Source: Anolis sagrei
Taxonomy: Eukaryota > Chordata > Lepidosauria > Squamata > Anolidae
Assembly: GCF_037176765.1 (NCBI RefSeq)
Contig: NC_090023.1
Span: 127,233,866-127,297,865, forward strand
Length of the DNA stretch: 64,000 bases
Direction of reading: 5' to 3'
Part shown: one piece after another, positions 1 through 12,290 of the stretch
Numbering within the stretch: position 1 is the stretch's first letter
Layout: the number at the start of each line of letters is the position of its first letter
Notes under the pieces: generated by a model
Database searches by the model: none
What the model was told of the DNA's origin: nothing
The model's input: only the letters and a program-made list of their open reading frames with translations
Position numbers and translations under genes: made by a program

Positions 1-1145
1 TTAGTCATATTTAATTAAACTGTATGGATAATTGGTAATTTTAAAAGCATGCCATGTACTATAGAAAACACAAAAGAGAATTCTGGAGGTTCATCAACAT
101 CTAGGTCTGAAGATTTCCCGTGAGAGTTGAGAAAATATTCTGTTTGGACCGAATGTTATCCTTTTGGAGTGAATCATATTTGGATTATCTTGCTTTTGAA
201 ACAGTGTGCATAACATTTTGGGTTGCCTTCATCCAACAGCAGAAGCAGTGGCAGCACAAGTGAGGAGATGGGGACGCAATTCTTTCCGCACAGCATTAGC
301 CGGGAAGGCAGTTTTTCAGCAGGAACATTACAGCACTCGAAGGTCTTTCTGGATTAGGCATAAACATAAGATTGCTAAGGAAATCTCTACAGCTGCATTA
401 AAATGAGACAACCAAATGTTAAAAATGGATTGGGGCACAGATAACAGATAAGAAGGTATCATGAGAAGTGGAGGAATATCAAAGTTTTCCATATGAAAAA
501 GCATTTTAGTGACAGAAGATTAGACTTTAGGGGAAATCTGACAATATCCTGTGCTGGTTTGTTGGGAAATGTGTATGAGAGTAGTGCTTCCTTTCAAGCA
601 GAGTTCCCCAGACTACTTCTCCTGCTCAGATACCCACCCGCCCAGGGCTTAGCAGTGAAAGAGATTAAACATAATAAGTTCATTTTCTTAAGGAAAGGCC
701 AAGAAATAAAAAGTCCTTCATGGTATCAGGAAAAGTGGAGTATCTTACCTACTTCATCACATTCATTAAATACTACTGAGCCACCCACTTAAGAAATGGC
801 AACCTATTGTGTTCATCACATGTCATAGGCTTCAAGTGTAGGGTAAAGATATCCTGGTATTTGAAAAGGGTTGCAAAGGGTTATCTTTTCAGACATTTTC
901 TAAGCTGGTTGGCAAGTAACCTTTTTCAAATTATCTGGATAGAGATGAGCAAAATGGCCAATTTGGTCATGTGATGGTATTCATTGTTCTCAGCTTTAAT
1001 AAGATACGGTTATGCAATTTGTGGGAGGAGCCGATGTGCCTCTTTGACAAAAAGATCCACCATTACCTTTTGCTCATAGAATTGGGAAGATCTACAGTAT
1101 ATTGAGTTCTTTTCTGTCTCATGCACTCTCTGGGAGCTTGCTTGC
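1..1145. other. Unassigned sequence
   Basis: AT-rich non-coding DNA. Frames of up to 99 codons show no recognisable domain, and I see no repeat. Confidence 0.5.
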
Positions 1146-1245
1146 CTCCCTCCCTCCCTCCCTCCCTTCCTTCCTTCCTTCCTTCCTTCTCCACACATTA
1201 CCTCCTCCTCCTCTCCTTCTTTCTTTCCCTCCTTCCTTTCTTCTA
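1146..1245. repeat. Pyrimidine microsatellite cluster (CTCC)n/(CTTC)n
   Basis: Runs of CTCC then CTTC, followed by further C/T-rich DNA. The reading frames across it (Ser/Pro/Leu or Gly/Arg/Lys rich) are artefacts of the repeat. Confidence 0.9.
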
Positions 1246-1263
1246 TCTCTGGCCATCCCGCCT

Positions 1264-1266
<3 letters not shown>

Positions 1267-1305
<39 letters not shown>
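1267..1305. repeat. (AAT)n microsatellite
   Basis: About 13 AAT units directly abutting the 3' end of the CR1 LINE at 1308. A short AAT run also lies at the other end of that LINE (about 2996-3006). Confidence 0.9.
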
Positions 1306-1307
<2 letters not shown>

Positions 1308-3000
1308 TAGAATCATAGAATCATAGAATCAAAGAGTTGGAAGAGACCTCATGGGCCATCCAGTCCAACCCCCTGCCAAGAAGCAGGAATATTGCATTCA
1401 AATCACCCCTGACAAATGGCCATCTTGCCTCTGCTTAAAAGCTTCCAAAGAAGGAGCCTCCACCACACTCCGGGGCAGAGAGTTCCACTGCTGAACGGCT
1501 CTCACAGTCAGGAAGTTCTTCCTCATGTTCAGATGGAATCTCCTCTCTTGTAGTTTGAAGCCATTGTTCCGCGTCCTAGTCTCCAGGGCAGCAGAAAACA
1601 AGCTTGCTCCCTCCTCCCTGTGGCTTCCTCTCACATATTTATACATGGCTATCATATCTCCTCTCAGCCTTCTCTTCTTCAGGCTAAACATGCCCAGTTC
1701 CCTAAGCCGCTCCTCATAGGGCTTGTTCTCCAGACCCTTGATCATTTTAGTCGCCCTCCTCTGGACACATTCCAGCTTGCCAATATCTCTCTTGAATTGT
1801 GGTGCCCAGAATTGGACACAATATTCCAGATGTGGTCTAACCAAAGCAGAATAGAGGGGTAGCATTTCTTCCTTAGATCTAGACACTATGCTCCTATTGA
1901 TGCAGGCCAAAATCCCATTGGCTTTTTTTGCCGCCACATCACATTGTTGGCTCATGTTTAACTTGTTGTCCACGAGGACTCCAAGATCTTTTTCACACGT
2001 ACTGCTCTCGAGCCAGGCGTCACCCATTCTGTATCTTTGCATTTCATTTTTTCTGCCAAAGTGGAGTATCTTGCATTTGTCACTGTTGAACTTCATTTTG
2101 TTAGTTTTGGCCCATCTCTCTAATCTGTCAAGATCGTTTTGAATTCTGCTCCTGTCCTCTGGACTATTGGCTATCCCTCCCAATTTGGTGTCGTCTGCAA
2201 ACTTGATGATCCTGCCTTATAGCCCTTCATCTAAGTCATTAATAAAGATGTTGAACAGGACTGGGCCCAGGACAGAACCCTGCGGCACTCCACTTGTCAC
2301 TTCTTTCCAAGATGAAGAGGAAGCATTAGTGAGCATTCTCTGTGTTCGTCCACTTAACCAATTACAGATCCACCTCACCGTAGTTTTGCCTAGCCCACAT
2401 TGGACTAGTTTCCTTGCCAGAAGGTCATGGGGGACCTTGTCGAAGGCCTTACTGAAATCCAGGTACGCTACATCCACGGCATTCCCCGCATCTACCCAGC
2501 TTGTAGCTCTATCGAAGAAAGAGATCAGATTAGTCTGGCATGACTTGTTTTTGATAAATCCATGTTGACTATTAGCGATGACTGCATTTGTTTCTAAGTG
2601 TTTGCAGACCGCTTCCTTAACAATCTTTTCCAGAATCTTGCCCGGTATCGATGTGAGGCTGACCGGACGGTAGTTGTTTGGGTCATCCTTTTTTCCCTTC
2701 TTGAAGATTGGGACCACATTGGCCCGCCTCCAATCTGCTGGAACTTCTCCCGTTCTCCAAGAACTCTCAAAGATGGTTGCCAATGGTTCCGAAATGACTT
2801 CCGCTAGTTCCTTCAATACTCTTGGGTGTAGTTGATCTGGCCCTGGGGACTTGAACTCATTAAGAGTGGCCAGGTATTCCTGGACGACTTCTTTCCCAAT
2901 TTGGGGTTGGATGTCCTCCAATCCCTCATCCACTCCATCTTGCTGAGGTTGAAGACTCTCTTTTTGTGAGAAGACTGAGGCAAAGAAGGCATTAAGTAAT
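1308..3000 (-). mobile_element. CR1 LINE, 5'-truncated, with nearly open reverse transcriptase
   Basis: The 3' end at 1308-1332 carries the CR1 hallmark of ATTCTATG-type terminal repeats on the minus strand. Upstream are two blocks in the same frame, 3023-2217 and 2183-1398. The first contains [17 protein letters not shown], the [13 protein letters not shown] catalytic block and [19 protein letters not shown]; the second begins just after the FADDTKL catalytic Asp-Asp motif and runs through the thumb to the usual CR1 C-terminus (VQQWNSLPRSVVEAPSLEAF). A single TAA at 2217-2219 separates them. The endonuclease and ORF1 are missing. The frame is far better preserved than in the other CR1 pieces here, so this is probably the youngest of them. 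Confidence 0.93.
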
Positions 3001-3281
3001 AATAATAAGTTCCTAGTTTGCAAGTGTTATTTCCTGTTTAATTTGTAGTCCTTACTTTGAAAGTAGTTGTGCTCCAGAAACTTCATTTTTGTGCTACAAA
3101 CTATGTTAAATTGGTGGAGAGAAGATATTCAATCATTGAGAACTAGAACACGATGTACTATAGCAGGATGTCCTTCCTGCAAAGACAAAGTTTTTGCAGT
3201 TTAATAAACTTTCCCCATGCTTTTATGATATAAACTATTAGGAAATGACATTTATAACCCAGGAACAAAAATCATAGTCTA

Positions 3282-4355
3282 GGGGCCAGTCCAGACAGTA
3301 CCTTTATCCCAGGAGTTCCCGCAGTAATGAGGAGGGTGGCCAGACGCCATCCTCAATAAACCCGGAAGCAATCGCACCAAAAGGCAAAAAACACAAAATT
3401 TCCAGTTGCGGGAATGTCGTGGTTTTTAGCCGAATATCCGGATATTCACATATCTGTGTGCCCCTGCAATTGGATATCATGGGATTTCTTGATCTTGGTT
3501 TGCTCCTGGGTTTTTGATGCCTGCTCCTGATTGGTCAGTTCCTAAAAAGAAGGTAGCTCTTCAGTAGAAGGCAAAAATTTTGTCCTGGGAAGAGGAACAT
3601 CATCCTTCATGTGTTTAATGAATTTTGTGGCAGAAAAATGAAGTTCCTGGGGTGTAACATGTACTTTCACAGTAATCAGTACACAATGAAACAGGAACAG
3701 ATACTTTCAAACCAGGAACGGAATGCCATCATTACTATAATTACTCAGACCTTGTTTTGTGGCCATCTGTGCAGACAGGTCTCAGCGAACAACAAGATGA
3801 TCTTGCCAGGTTATACATGTTGGTTCCTCATTGGGTATAAGCTGTTAACATGTGTACAGATTATGGCAAAAACTTACTATTGGCTGTTGAGGCATGGATG
3901 TGCTGCACAAGAATGTAAATACTGAGAGCCAAGAATGTAAATACTGGTTTTAAAATGTGTGTTCCTATTTGTGTACTGCTGACTTGGGCAGTAGTAGTTC
4001 TATCCCATGAGGTTTGTAAGTGTGGGAGGTACTTCATGAAGTGCCTGGAGGAAACAGTTTTTCCGGCCAGGACAAAGAATGGAACTTTTGTGGTTTGCTG
4101 TATATCTGAACATTCGCATATCCACATCTCGTGATTATTTTAAAAAACAACAACAACAACAACTGCTAGTTTCCAGCAGAAGTCCTGCCTCTGGCGGTCA
4201 TCTTGGGAGCCTCTTAATCTTGGAACAAAGCATGATGTCTGGACAACGGACGCAGAAATCCCGGGACCAACAAGTGTGTATGTGGACCTGTCCTGAAATC
4301 CCAGGATTTTTTGCCCCTCACTAAAGCCTGTGATAAAGTGCTATCTGGAACCGCC
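3282..4355. mobile_element. Non-autonomous DNA transposon with terminal inverted repeats
   Basis: The left end GGGCCAGTCCAGACAG is mirrored by the right end, whose reverse complement begins GGCGGTTCCAGATAG; CTTTATC follows on both sides. About 1.07 kb, with no transposase frame. A short (CAA)n lies at about 4145-4162. Similar ends occur at 61433-61650 and 17051-17571. Family not identified; hAT-like is a guess. Confidence 0.55.
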
Positions 4356-4504
4356 GTAGGATAGGAGATGTTTCTTTTCTAAAAGAAGACTGAGGAGGGA
4401 CAGTGGGCAGGAACAACACTCTGCAATGTGATGGCAAATCAACTGAGAACTCCTGAATAAAATGGATAGTTTTCTAATGTGTGATGGAGGTAGGAAAATA
4501 ATCC

Positions 4505-4900
4505 ATTTAATTTCTTTCTTTTAAAAAAATATTTTTAAATAATTTTTATTAGTATAGAGTAAATAACATAGTAACCAAGTAAAGAGGGGGAACATGGTGT
4601 TTTCAAGAAAAGTTGGAAAATAGATAGATAAAGATGTTTATCTAAAAAAGAAAATATAAGTCCAAAAAATTGTTATAGCTGAGAAAAAAAGAAGGCCCAG
4701 TGACTTCCTTCTAATTCTACAGGTTTCATCTGTATTGTCTATATAATCTTCCTGATAATTATTAACCACTTTTATAGTTCATAGTTATTTTAATATTCCC
4801 AGTTACAATTCTTTATGTCTCCTTTCTATATATTCATCCACTTGTGTCCAGTTAGTTTGTTTAACCGGATTTCCTGTATTTCTCTTTAATAAAAAAGTTA
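4505..4900 (-). repeat. Possible LINE 3' untranslated fragment (L1-like)
   Basis: AT-rich DNA starting TTTTTAAATAATTTTTATTA resembles the antisense 3' end of the L1 at 16.5 kb, but no coding part is attached. Weak. Confidence 0.25.
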
Positions 4901-5299
4901 AGGTATCCATTTAATTTCAAAATGGAGTATGCCTGAGCTGTATGGTAATCTACTCTTCCAAACACTTGTTCAGTGGGATGAGGTTTCTAGAAAGGTTCTT
5001 ATTACAAAGGCTTTATGGGTGATGGCATGGGGAGACAAAGAATAAAAGCTACACAAAACAGCCAGAGTGTGGGTACTGACAAACACACGCAACAAACAAA
5101 CAAACAAACAAACAAACTGAAAGTTACCATAACCATGCTCAAACAAAACTTTTCCAGAGTGGCATGAAATATAGCAATTACCAAATAAAGGTGTACAAAT
5201 GTTGCTAATTCCAACATGGTATCTTGCTTTCTATGTTTTTGTTGTTGTTGATTGCCAAATTTGTTTTGATTTATGAATGAGAGAACTCCAAGACACTTT

Positions 5300-5436
5300 G
5301 ACCCCATCTACACTGCTATATAATCCAGTTTCTGAATTCAGATTATCTGCTTTGAATTGGATTATACGGCAGTGTGGACTCATAGCACAAAACTGGAATC
5401 CAGAAACTGGATTATATGGCAGTGTCAATCTAGGCT
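5300..5436. mobile_element. Short palindromic MITE, 'ATAATCCAGTT' family
   Basis: Begins ACCCCATCTACACTGC and ends GGCAGTGTCAATC, with inverted CTGGATTATATGGCAGTGT segments inside. This is the most abundant short element in the window, with about eleven copies. Confidence 0.7.
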
Positions 5437-6129
5437 ATGTTACTAATGCAAATGCTCATGTTTATAGACTCAGGACCATGGCATCCATGAATTTATCCAA
5501 GTGTTGTTGTTTTCTTACTGCTTTCAACTTTACCAAACATTATAATCTTTTCTAAGGAACAAGGTCCTACGTATCTACAGTACAATCACCCCAATTTAAT
5601 CATTTTTGGCTTATACTGGAAGTTCAGGCTTTATTTGTTCTCAGCCCGATTTAGTTCCCCTTTGAACAGTCCATGCTATCTGTAAAGCTCTCCTCCAGTA
5701 CTACTTTTCAAATGAGTCGGCTTCTTGTCAGTTTCTCACTGTCCAGCTTTTATCTCCATGTGCAGAAATCAGAAATACTACGGAGTGGATGATTCAGACT
5801 TTGCTTGTTTTCAAAATGGAGAAACATTATGAAATGGCAGCCCACCAACTGACTCTCTGAAGTGATACACATCCTTTTACTAAGTGAAAGAATGCTAATT
5901 AAATTGCAGTGTTCCACCTACAGTCTTCATTAGCGTTGTTTAATTTTAACTTCACTTTTCTAAGATTTGGTTGGTTGAATGTGCAACCCTGAATGGGAGG
6001 ACTGGATCCATCTTAAAAATGAAACTGGGCATGGTCCTGGGACAGAGATGGTGCTGTGAGTATACCATAGAAAATCAAACAGTTTGATTGATTAAGAGAA
6101 AGACAAAGAAGTGGAAGATAAATGCAGAA
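5437..6129. other. Unassigned sequence
   Basis: Nothing recognised between the MITE and the AAT/ATT repeat. A (CAAA)n run at 5092-5115 lies before the MITE. Confidence 0.5.
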
Positions 6130-6177
<48 letters not shown>

Positions 6178-6206
6178 TATTATTATTATTATTATTATTA
6201 TTATTT
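6130..6206. repeat. (AAT)n-(ATT)n perfect inverted microsatellite
   Basis: About 15 AAT units run directly into about 10 ATT units, giving a near-perfect self-complementary tract. The right half abuts a minus-strand LINE 3' end and may be its simple-repeat tail. Confidence 0.9.
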
Positions 6207-6910
6207 CTTACCCACCTCTCCTTGTGGCTCAAGGTGGGTTATAACATAGCTAAAAGCACATAATGATTATATAAATACACATATTAAAATATATTTCTAC
6301 AATTTACATATATTAAAATACAGAAATCCATGAGTAAAATATAGTGGACACAAGGCACTAGTTTAAAATTCATGATTCAAACTGGCTGGGTAGGCCTGCC
6401 AGAAGAGATGATTCTTCAATTGTGTCTTAAATTCTGACAGGTCATTTAGCTGACAGAGGTCTTCCAAGCAGGTTGTTCCACAGGCTTGGGGTGGCCAATG
6501 AAAAAGTCCTCTGAGTGATGGTCATCAGTTGGGTTCCGGCAGGCTGGAGCAGACGTCCCCCAGAGGACCTCAGTGTTTGGGGTGGATTGTACAGGAGAAG
6601 ATGATCCTGTAAGTAACCTGGAACCTAATTGGCAGCTAGTGGAGTGACATTAGTATGAGTGTAATATGCTCACTCCTGGATGTTCCTGTAACCAATCTGG
6701 CTGCCGTATTTTGAACCAGCAGGAATTTCTGAATTCGGAACAAAGGTGGCACAATGTAAAGCGCATTGCAGAAGTCCAACCTTGAAGTTACCAGCACTAC
6801 CATATTTAGGTCCTCCTAAAGTTAGGAAGGGGCTCAGTTGGAGGATCTGACTGTCTCATCTACCTGGACTGACATTTGGAGAGACGGATCATTACCTGAG
6901 GTTGTTTTTA
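6203..6910 (-). mobile_element. LINE 3' region (L2/CR1-like), non-coding part
   Basis: On the minus strand it ends with a CACCTTGAGCCACAAGG-type tail followed by an (AAT)n run. The body carries motifs known from widespread sauropsid LINE 3' regions (TTGCAGAAGTCC, AACCAGCAGGAATTTC, TGCTCACTCCTGG). No reverse transcriptase is retained. Clade assignment is uncertain. Confidence 0.55.
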
Positions 6911-7989
6911 AAGGCACGGGGCAATATATTTGATTGGGTGGCATCAGCATATTGTCCCATGCCTATGGATGAAATATACAAAAAGAGGTTTTAAAAGCTG
7001 CATTCCCACTACAGTCCCATTAAACTTAGGTTGTTTTTTTCTGAACTAGAAATGCACAAGACTGAGTAAACAGAGCTTGGAAGTAATCGGCTATATATAA
7101 TTAATTCATTGTAATAAGTTTCTGTCCCAATAATAAAGGGTGACTATGTTCTTAAAGGTTATTTAACTCCTTTTATGTGTGATGATAACACTTAAAATTG
7201 CTTTTACACTTAATAAAGAGGAAGTCTTGTATTTGGTGGAGGAATACAACATGGTTCAAGTCCTGGTTTTTGCTGTACTTCATGTTGCCTTATATGTGAT
7301 CATACGTAGCAAAGTGATTGTGAAAGATTTTGGACCATAGCTCCAGCAATTGTAGCATTTCAGAGAAAGAAGACATGAAAATACAACTTTTTTACTTACT
7401 TTTGAGAAATGTGAAAGCAACATCCCTTTTTTAAAGAGTTATAATTTTGATGGTAGCTTTGTTATGGGGCTACACAATTTTAAGTGTTATCATTCACTGT
7501 ATTTTTAAAGAGTAAATTTCCAAGCTCTGACTATCAATACTGGAAAGGTTTTAAGACCTAGAACCTGGGGGCCCAGTCCTTGTATTGTCTTTTCTGTGCT
7601 TTGTGAACTACTATTTGATTCCCTGCATGGGATTGTCATTGGATGGGGTTATATTATGGAATAAGGTGTTGTGAATGCTTCTGAACTCTTCAGATATTCT
7701 GCTGTGAAGCTCTTACTGTCATAAACCTCTTTGAGCCCTATGTTGTCTCTATGCCAGAGAGTTGGAGGCAGCTGGAGGAAAAGGCTGGAGAAACATCTAA
7801 AGAGAGAACTTTCCCCACATCCCAGCATCAACACCCCAATTTAGATCTCTCTCCCAGTGTTTTGGGGGACAGTAGGCTGCTTTTCTCCTTGTGCCATAGC
7901 AGTCATGGGTGGGACAGGAAAAGACAATGAGGAGGGAAAAGACTGGTTTCCTGGATGTTTCCACAAACTTCATAGTAAGATGCCACTTC
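6911..7989. other. Unassigned sequence
   Basis: No gene or repeat recognised; short frames only. Confidence 0.5.
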
Positions 7990-8130
7990 GGGCTCTTCAA
8001 CACAACCATATAACCCAGAATATAAAGGTAGATCATCCACAATATCTGCTTTGAACTGGTTTATCTGAGTCTACACTGCCATATAATCCAGTTCAATGTG
8101 GATTTTATACAGTTGTGTGGAAGGGGCCTG
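7990..8130. mobile_element. MITE, 'ATAATCCAGTT' family
   Basis: Left end GGGCTCTTCAACACAACC, right end GTTGTGTGGAAGGGGCC, with the internal ATATAACCCAGAATAT and CATATAATCCAGTTCA arms of the family. Confidence 0.75.
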
Positions 8131-9052
8131 AGTTATAACATGAATCCTATTTAGTATGTATAGAGTGTTTTAGAGTGCTCTGAACAATTTACAATGTTTA
8201 GCTCGGTGTCTAATTATGCTCCACAATTTATTAAGCCTCCAGTCGTAAAATCAGCTCTTGTAGTTGATATTGATGAATTAGTTTGATGTGATTTCAAATA
8301 ATTAAAAAAAGAACCTGCACTGGACACATTTCAATACGGACCTTCACCAGCAGCATTATTAATTGCAGCTCTATCCACGATGCTCTTCAGTGCAGCGCAA
8401 GTTCACCATATGTACTCCGCTCAATGCAGGGCGAGTGTGCAACTTCTCTACTCATAGATCTCTGACTGTAGCCTGGAAAAAAGAAAGAATCTCATAAAAA
8501 GTAATTATTATTTTCCATTTAAAAGAGTCTCTGCAAACAATGTTGTATGTGGAAACACAAGCATTATTTAAAAATTCAAAGCCTATTCATTCAGACTGGC
8601 TATTACAATTGTAGTTTAAACATCAAAACAAAAAAATGTTTTTTTTTAATTAATGATGGGTTTTATTTTGACTAAAGTATCTTTTTGTTCCCTCTCTGAA
8701 CTGCTAAAATACAGCATGGAGTAAAACTTCATATTTGTATTACAATGAAAAGTTGATCCCAACTCTAATATCCATTTAAGCAAATCAACCTCAATTCCAG
8801 CAGGACTCTATTAATCTGCTCTGGAATATTTTCAGTCTGGAAAATGTGGAAAATGTGCCAGATTGAAAGCTTCAACTGTTGTAATTAATCTGTAGTGATT
8901 CCCATGGGTTGGTAAACATTAAGATTTAAAATGCACAGGGCCTTGGGAGGAATGCACCCACCTCAAGGGAACACTATGTATTGCTTTCATAAACCCTTGC
9001 CCTTTGCACCATAAGTCTAAAAATGAGTCAGTTCTGCAGAATTTGTTTAGTT
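8131..9052. other. Unassigned AT-rich sequence
   Basis: No gene or repeat recognised. Confidence 0.5.
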
Positions 9053-9116
9053 TACAGTCAGCCCTCCATATTTGCAGGTGTAACTTTTGAACACTTGATT
9101 ATTTGTGGATTTGATT
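9053..9116. mobile_element. Fragment of a mariner/Tigger-like MITE
   Basis: ACAGTCAGCCCTCCATATTT followed by GCAGG matches the terminal sequence common to Tigger-like MITEs. The rest is missing or replaced by the next element. Confidence 0.4.
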
Positions 9117-9538
9117 AGTACTGTGTTTCTCCGAAAATAAGACACTGTCTTATATTTATTTTTTCTCAAGTAGAAACATTATGGCTTATTTTCAGGGGAT
9201 GTCTGGTTTTTTATTAAGTATGGTACAACAATTTGCATTTATGGGATAATCTCTCTGGCTCAGTAGCAGGCTGCTTGCTGAAGTTTTTCCTGTATTCTCT
9301 GGTGTTTGTGTGGGGTGAGAGAGACCCATAGACAGTTGCTGGTCAGTTCAGGGGAGCAGCAACATTACTGGCGTTTGTGGGGGGTGAGAGAGACCCATAG
9401 ACTGTTGCTGGTTGGTGCTGGGGGAGAGAGACCCACAGTGCTGAGTAAAACAGCAGCCATAGCTTTACTTTTCCCCCTGAGGACACACAATACCTATAGC
9501 TGAGTGTCCTGCTCCTCATTTTTCGGAAAACAACGTAT
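9117..9538. mobile_element. MITE with CCGAAAATAAGAC-type ends (Harbinger-like?)
   Basis: The left end TACTGTGTTTCTCCGAAAAT is mirrored by TTTTTCGGAAAACAACGTA at the right. The interior holds a 70-bp direct duplication (GTGAGAGAGACCCATAGAC at about 9316 and 9386). A 65-aa frame at 9306-9503 is this duplication and is not a gene. Superfamily uncertain. Confidence 0.6.
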
Positions 9539-11120
9539 GTTCTCTCTTGGAATCCACCAGAAATTGACCTATGAGTTGCATTACCTAGAGATTCTTAGAA
9601 AGGTGCTCTCTCCCACTTTTACAGGGATCCTGCACTCCTTACTTGCATAAGCATAGCAAGTCTATTGTATGCTGGTCTGCAACTACTTTCCAGATCATCC
9701 AGTGTGTGGATTTTAATAGTAAAGGGGGGGATCTCACTGTAAGAGAGAGTAGTAATCGTTTGTGAAAAATCACGTAACAGTTCAAAATATTTCCATGTTA
9801 TAAAGGCTCTGATTCTGGTTTTGGGTAGTTTTAATTAAGCTTGGGATATGGTAGGTTGGATGCAGAACCATTTGGCAGGCAATGACTGTGCCAGCTGTCA
9901 GAGTAATTGTAATCCAGAATGGGCTTGTTTGATATGACCAAGGGCTGGCTTGCCAGTCATCCACACTGCTGCCTTTCTCTTTCCTGGGCGAGAGAAGCCA
10001 TACCAGTGCAGGAATCAGATTTTCTTTCCCTGTGAAAAATATGGGGTGGTATTGATCAATGGACAGATGGCCACCCACTCCTTCCTACAACTGGCTTTTA
10101 TTCAATGACAGCTTGAAGAATTTTGTAAACTGAATTTTCTGAAAGAATCCAGTCCATAAGGTAATCAGATATGTGTGTGCTTTTTTGACAATATGCTTAA
10201 AACAATTAAACTGGCTGTTGAAAGTTCAGTGACCATCTGAGTATATCATTTCCTGTGATTCCTTCTCTGCTTACCACCTTCTGCTCCATATTCCTGACGA
10301 ACTCAGATGCTCGGAATGGATCTGGTCTCCTATAAACAACATATACTTGGAGGTCTGTCTTCTGAGTGCTGGGAACAGGGCCTTGCTAGTGATAGCAGTG
10401 ATTCTGTGGCATTTCTTATATGGCCCAAGGTCAGCCCTACTCTTTTACACCTTTCACAAACATGCCGTTTCATTTTAGAATGGAGCAAAGGAAGCGTCTG
10501 ATCTCTGTGGTCCGTCTGATGTTTGTATTCTCTTGATCCGTGCTGACCTTTTCCATGTTATTGTTTGTTGTCTCTCTGCATTTCAAACCCACCTTAAGGA
10601 TGTAGCCAGAGACTGGGAGGAAGAAGCGATCTGATATCTTAGTTGCATATGGATGCGGTGCTGTGATGGCTGAAAACATCACGATGCAATGGAAGAAAAA
10701 TGACAAAGTGGTTGTAAGGATTACGGAGATAATGTGCATGAGTTACTAGGGGAAAAACCAATATCCCTGCTCAGTGTTATTTTAAAAAAGCTATTTCCTT
10801 CTCCCTGTCATCTGTTTTCTATTTAGAGAAAGCACACATCTCCTCAAAAGCCAAATAATTCTTCAGTGTTGTTGGCAAACTGAATTCTCCTGTACTCCCT
10901 TGATATGGATTTTGCAACAATGTCATATAAAACCTATCAGCATTGGACTGAACAGAGTAGCATTTTAAATAATATTCAAAATAATAATTTTCTTCTTTGC
11001 CATAGAGTTTAGTTCATTTTTTTTTATCTGACAAAAATCAGGCTGGCATACATGTATGTTTTCTCACCCCATTTGATCATCAAAATATCACCCTCTAGGC
11101 AGTAATAATATAGAAAACTC

Positions 11121-11138
11121 CACACACACACACACACT
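11121..11138. repeat. (AC)n microsatellite
   Basis: Nine AC units; a complementary (GT)n run lies about 120 bp away at 11258-11273. Confidence 0.85.
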
Positions 11139-11257
11139 GCACTGATGTTTTTATTAGGACAACCAATGTGTAAAACACATTATACTAGATTTCAAAGCTC
11201 ATGGGATTCTCTGTGGAATTTAAAAATCATTTTTAGGGCAGAAATGTGATGATGCGG

Positions 11258-11273
11258 TGTGTGTGTGTGTGTG
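11258..11273. repeat. (GT)n microsatellite
   Basis: About eight GT units, complementary to the AC run at 11121. Confidence 0.85.
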
Positions 11274-12023
11274 ACAGAACTGCATCATTCTTGAGACATT
11301 AAAGCTGACTTTAGGATGGTAGTGGAGTCTACCAAGACTTTCTTTGAGATCTATTCTGAATTGAATTAAGAAACAGTGGTTGTCTTAAAGTTATTCATGC
11401 TACAATCCTATACAACAGGTGGCCTTCTCCAACCTATTATTATCCAGATGTTTTTGACTAGACAACTCCAAATCAGCCTAATAAGTGGCCTGAGAAAATA
11501 GGAATCACTATCTAACACAGGGAAGGCCACAGGTTCTTTGACTTTCTGACAGTCTTTAAAATGGGGCTCAGGCCTTGTTTACACTGGTCGGACTCACAGT
11601 GAATGCACCACTAACAATCTTCATGACACACAGCAACTTACAGTGAGCATCCCAGGCTTTTTGGCTTTAATCTGAATTTGGACCACTTTAGGCAACGTTG
11701 TGGGATAATTTTCTAGAAACTCGGAAGTATACTGGGGCTTTGCAATAGTTTGGGCAGCTGAACTGGATATGTTTTGGACTGATCCCTGGTTGAGATGAAC
11801 ACTATCATAATCAACCTTTCTCTGTGCTGATGCAGGGCAAAGGGATAGTTTGTTGCCATGTCGCCACTGCTGACACCCACCAGCCATGGTGTTCTGTGTA
11901 AGGACCTGGCCATCACAGTTGAATCTACTGACCAACTTGTCGCATGGGCATCCCATGCTGAAGATGAGTGAAAACCAAGCAGAATTAATACAGTCTTGAC
12001 CCATCTGGACAATGACTCTAGAA

Positions 12024-12156
12024 CAGGCTTGGGCAAAATTTAGTTTTCCATGTGTTTTGGACTTCAACTCCTGGAAATCCCAGCCAGTTTACAGGCTTAG
12101 GAATTGTGGGAGTTGCACTTCAAAACATCTGGAGGGCCAAAGTTTGCCCATGCCTG
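12024..12156. mobile_element. hAT MITE (CAGGCTTGGGCAAA ends)
   Basis: Starts CAGGCTTGGGCAAA and ends TTTGCCCATGCCTG, inverted repeats of one another, with an internal ACTTCAACTCCTGGAAATCC palindrome. The 8-bp flanks are degenerate (CTCTAGAA versus TCCTAGAT), suggesting age. Confidence 0.75.
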
Positions 12157-12257
12157 TCCTAGATTCAGCCATTGTCCAGATGTGTCCAGACTGCATTAAT
12201 TCAGGGACTGACCCAAGCCAGATTATAGTGGGTATGTCCAGTTGTGGTGGTGTTGAT

Positions 12258-12289
<32 letters not shown>

Positions 12290-12290
12290 T
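12258..12290. repeat. (TAC)n microsatellite
   Basis: About eleven TAC units. Confidence 0.9.

Larger units (their letters stand above)
9539..12023. other. Unassigned sequence with two dinucleotide repeats
   Basis: Apart from the AC/GT runs near 11.1-11.3 kb and the left arm of an inverted repeat at about 11979-12021, nothing is recognised. The 148-aa and 107-aa overlapping minus frames at 11.6-12.1 kb look like non-coding DNA. Confidence 0.5.

Noticed and set aside
1102-1326. Ser/Leu/Pro-rich frame ending in poly-Asn
   Set aside because: Translation of pyrimidine and AAT microsatellites.
11621-12067. 148-codon and overlapping 107-codon minus frames
   Set aside because: Two frames open over the same stretch with no recognisable domain; the right part runs into a hAT MITE.
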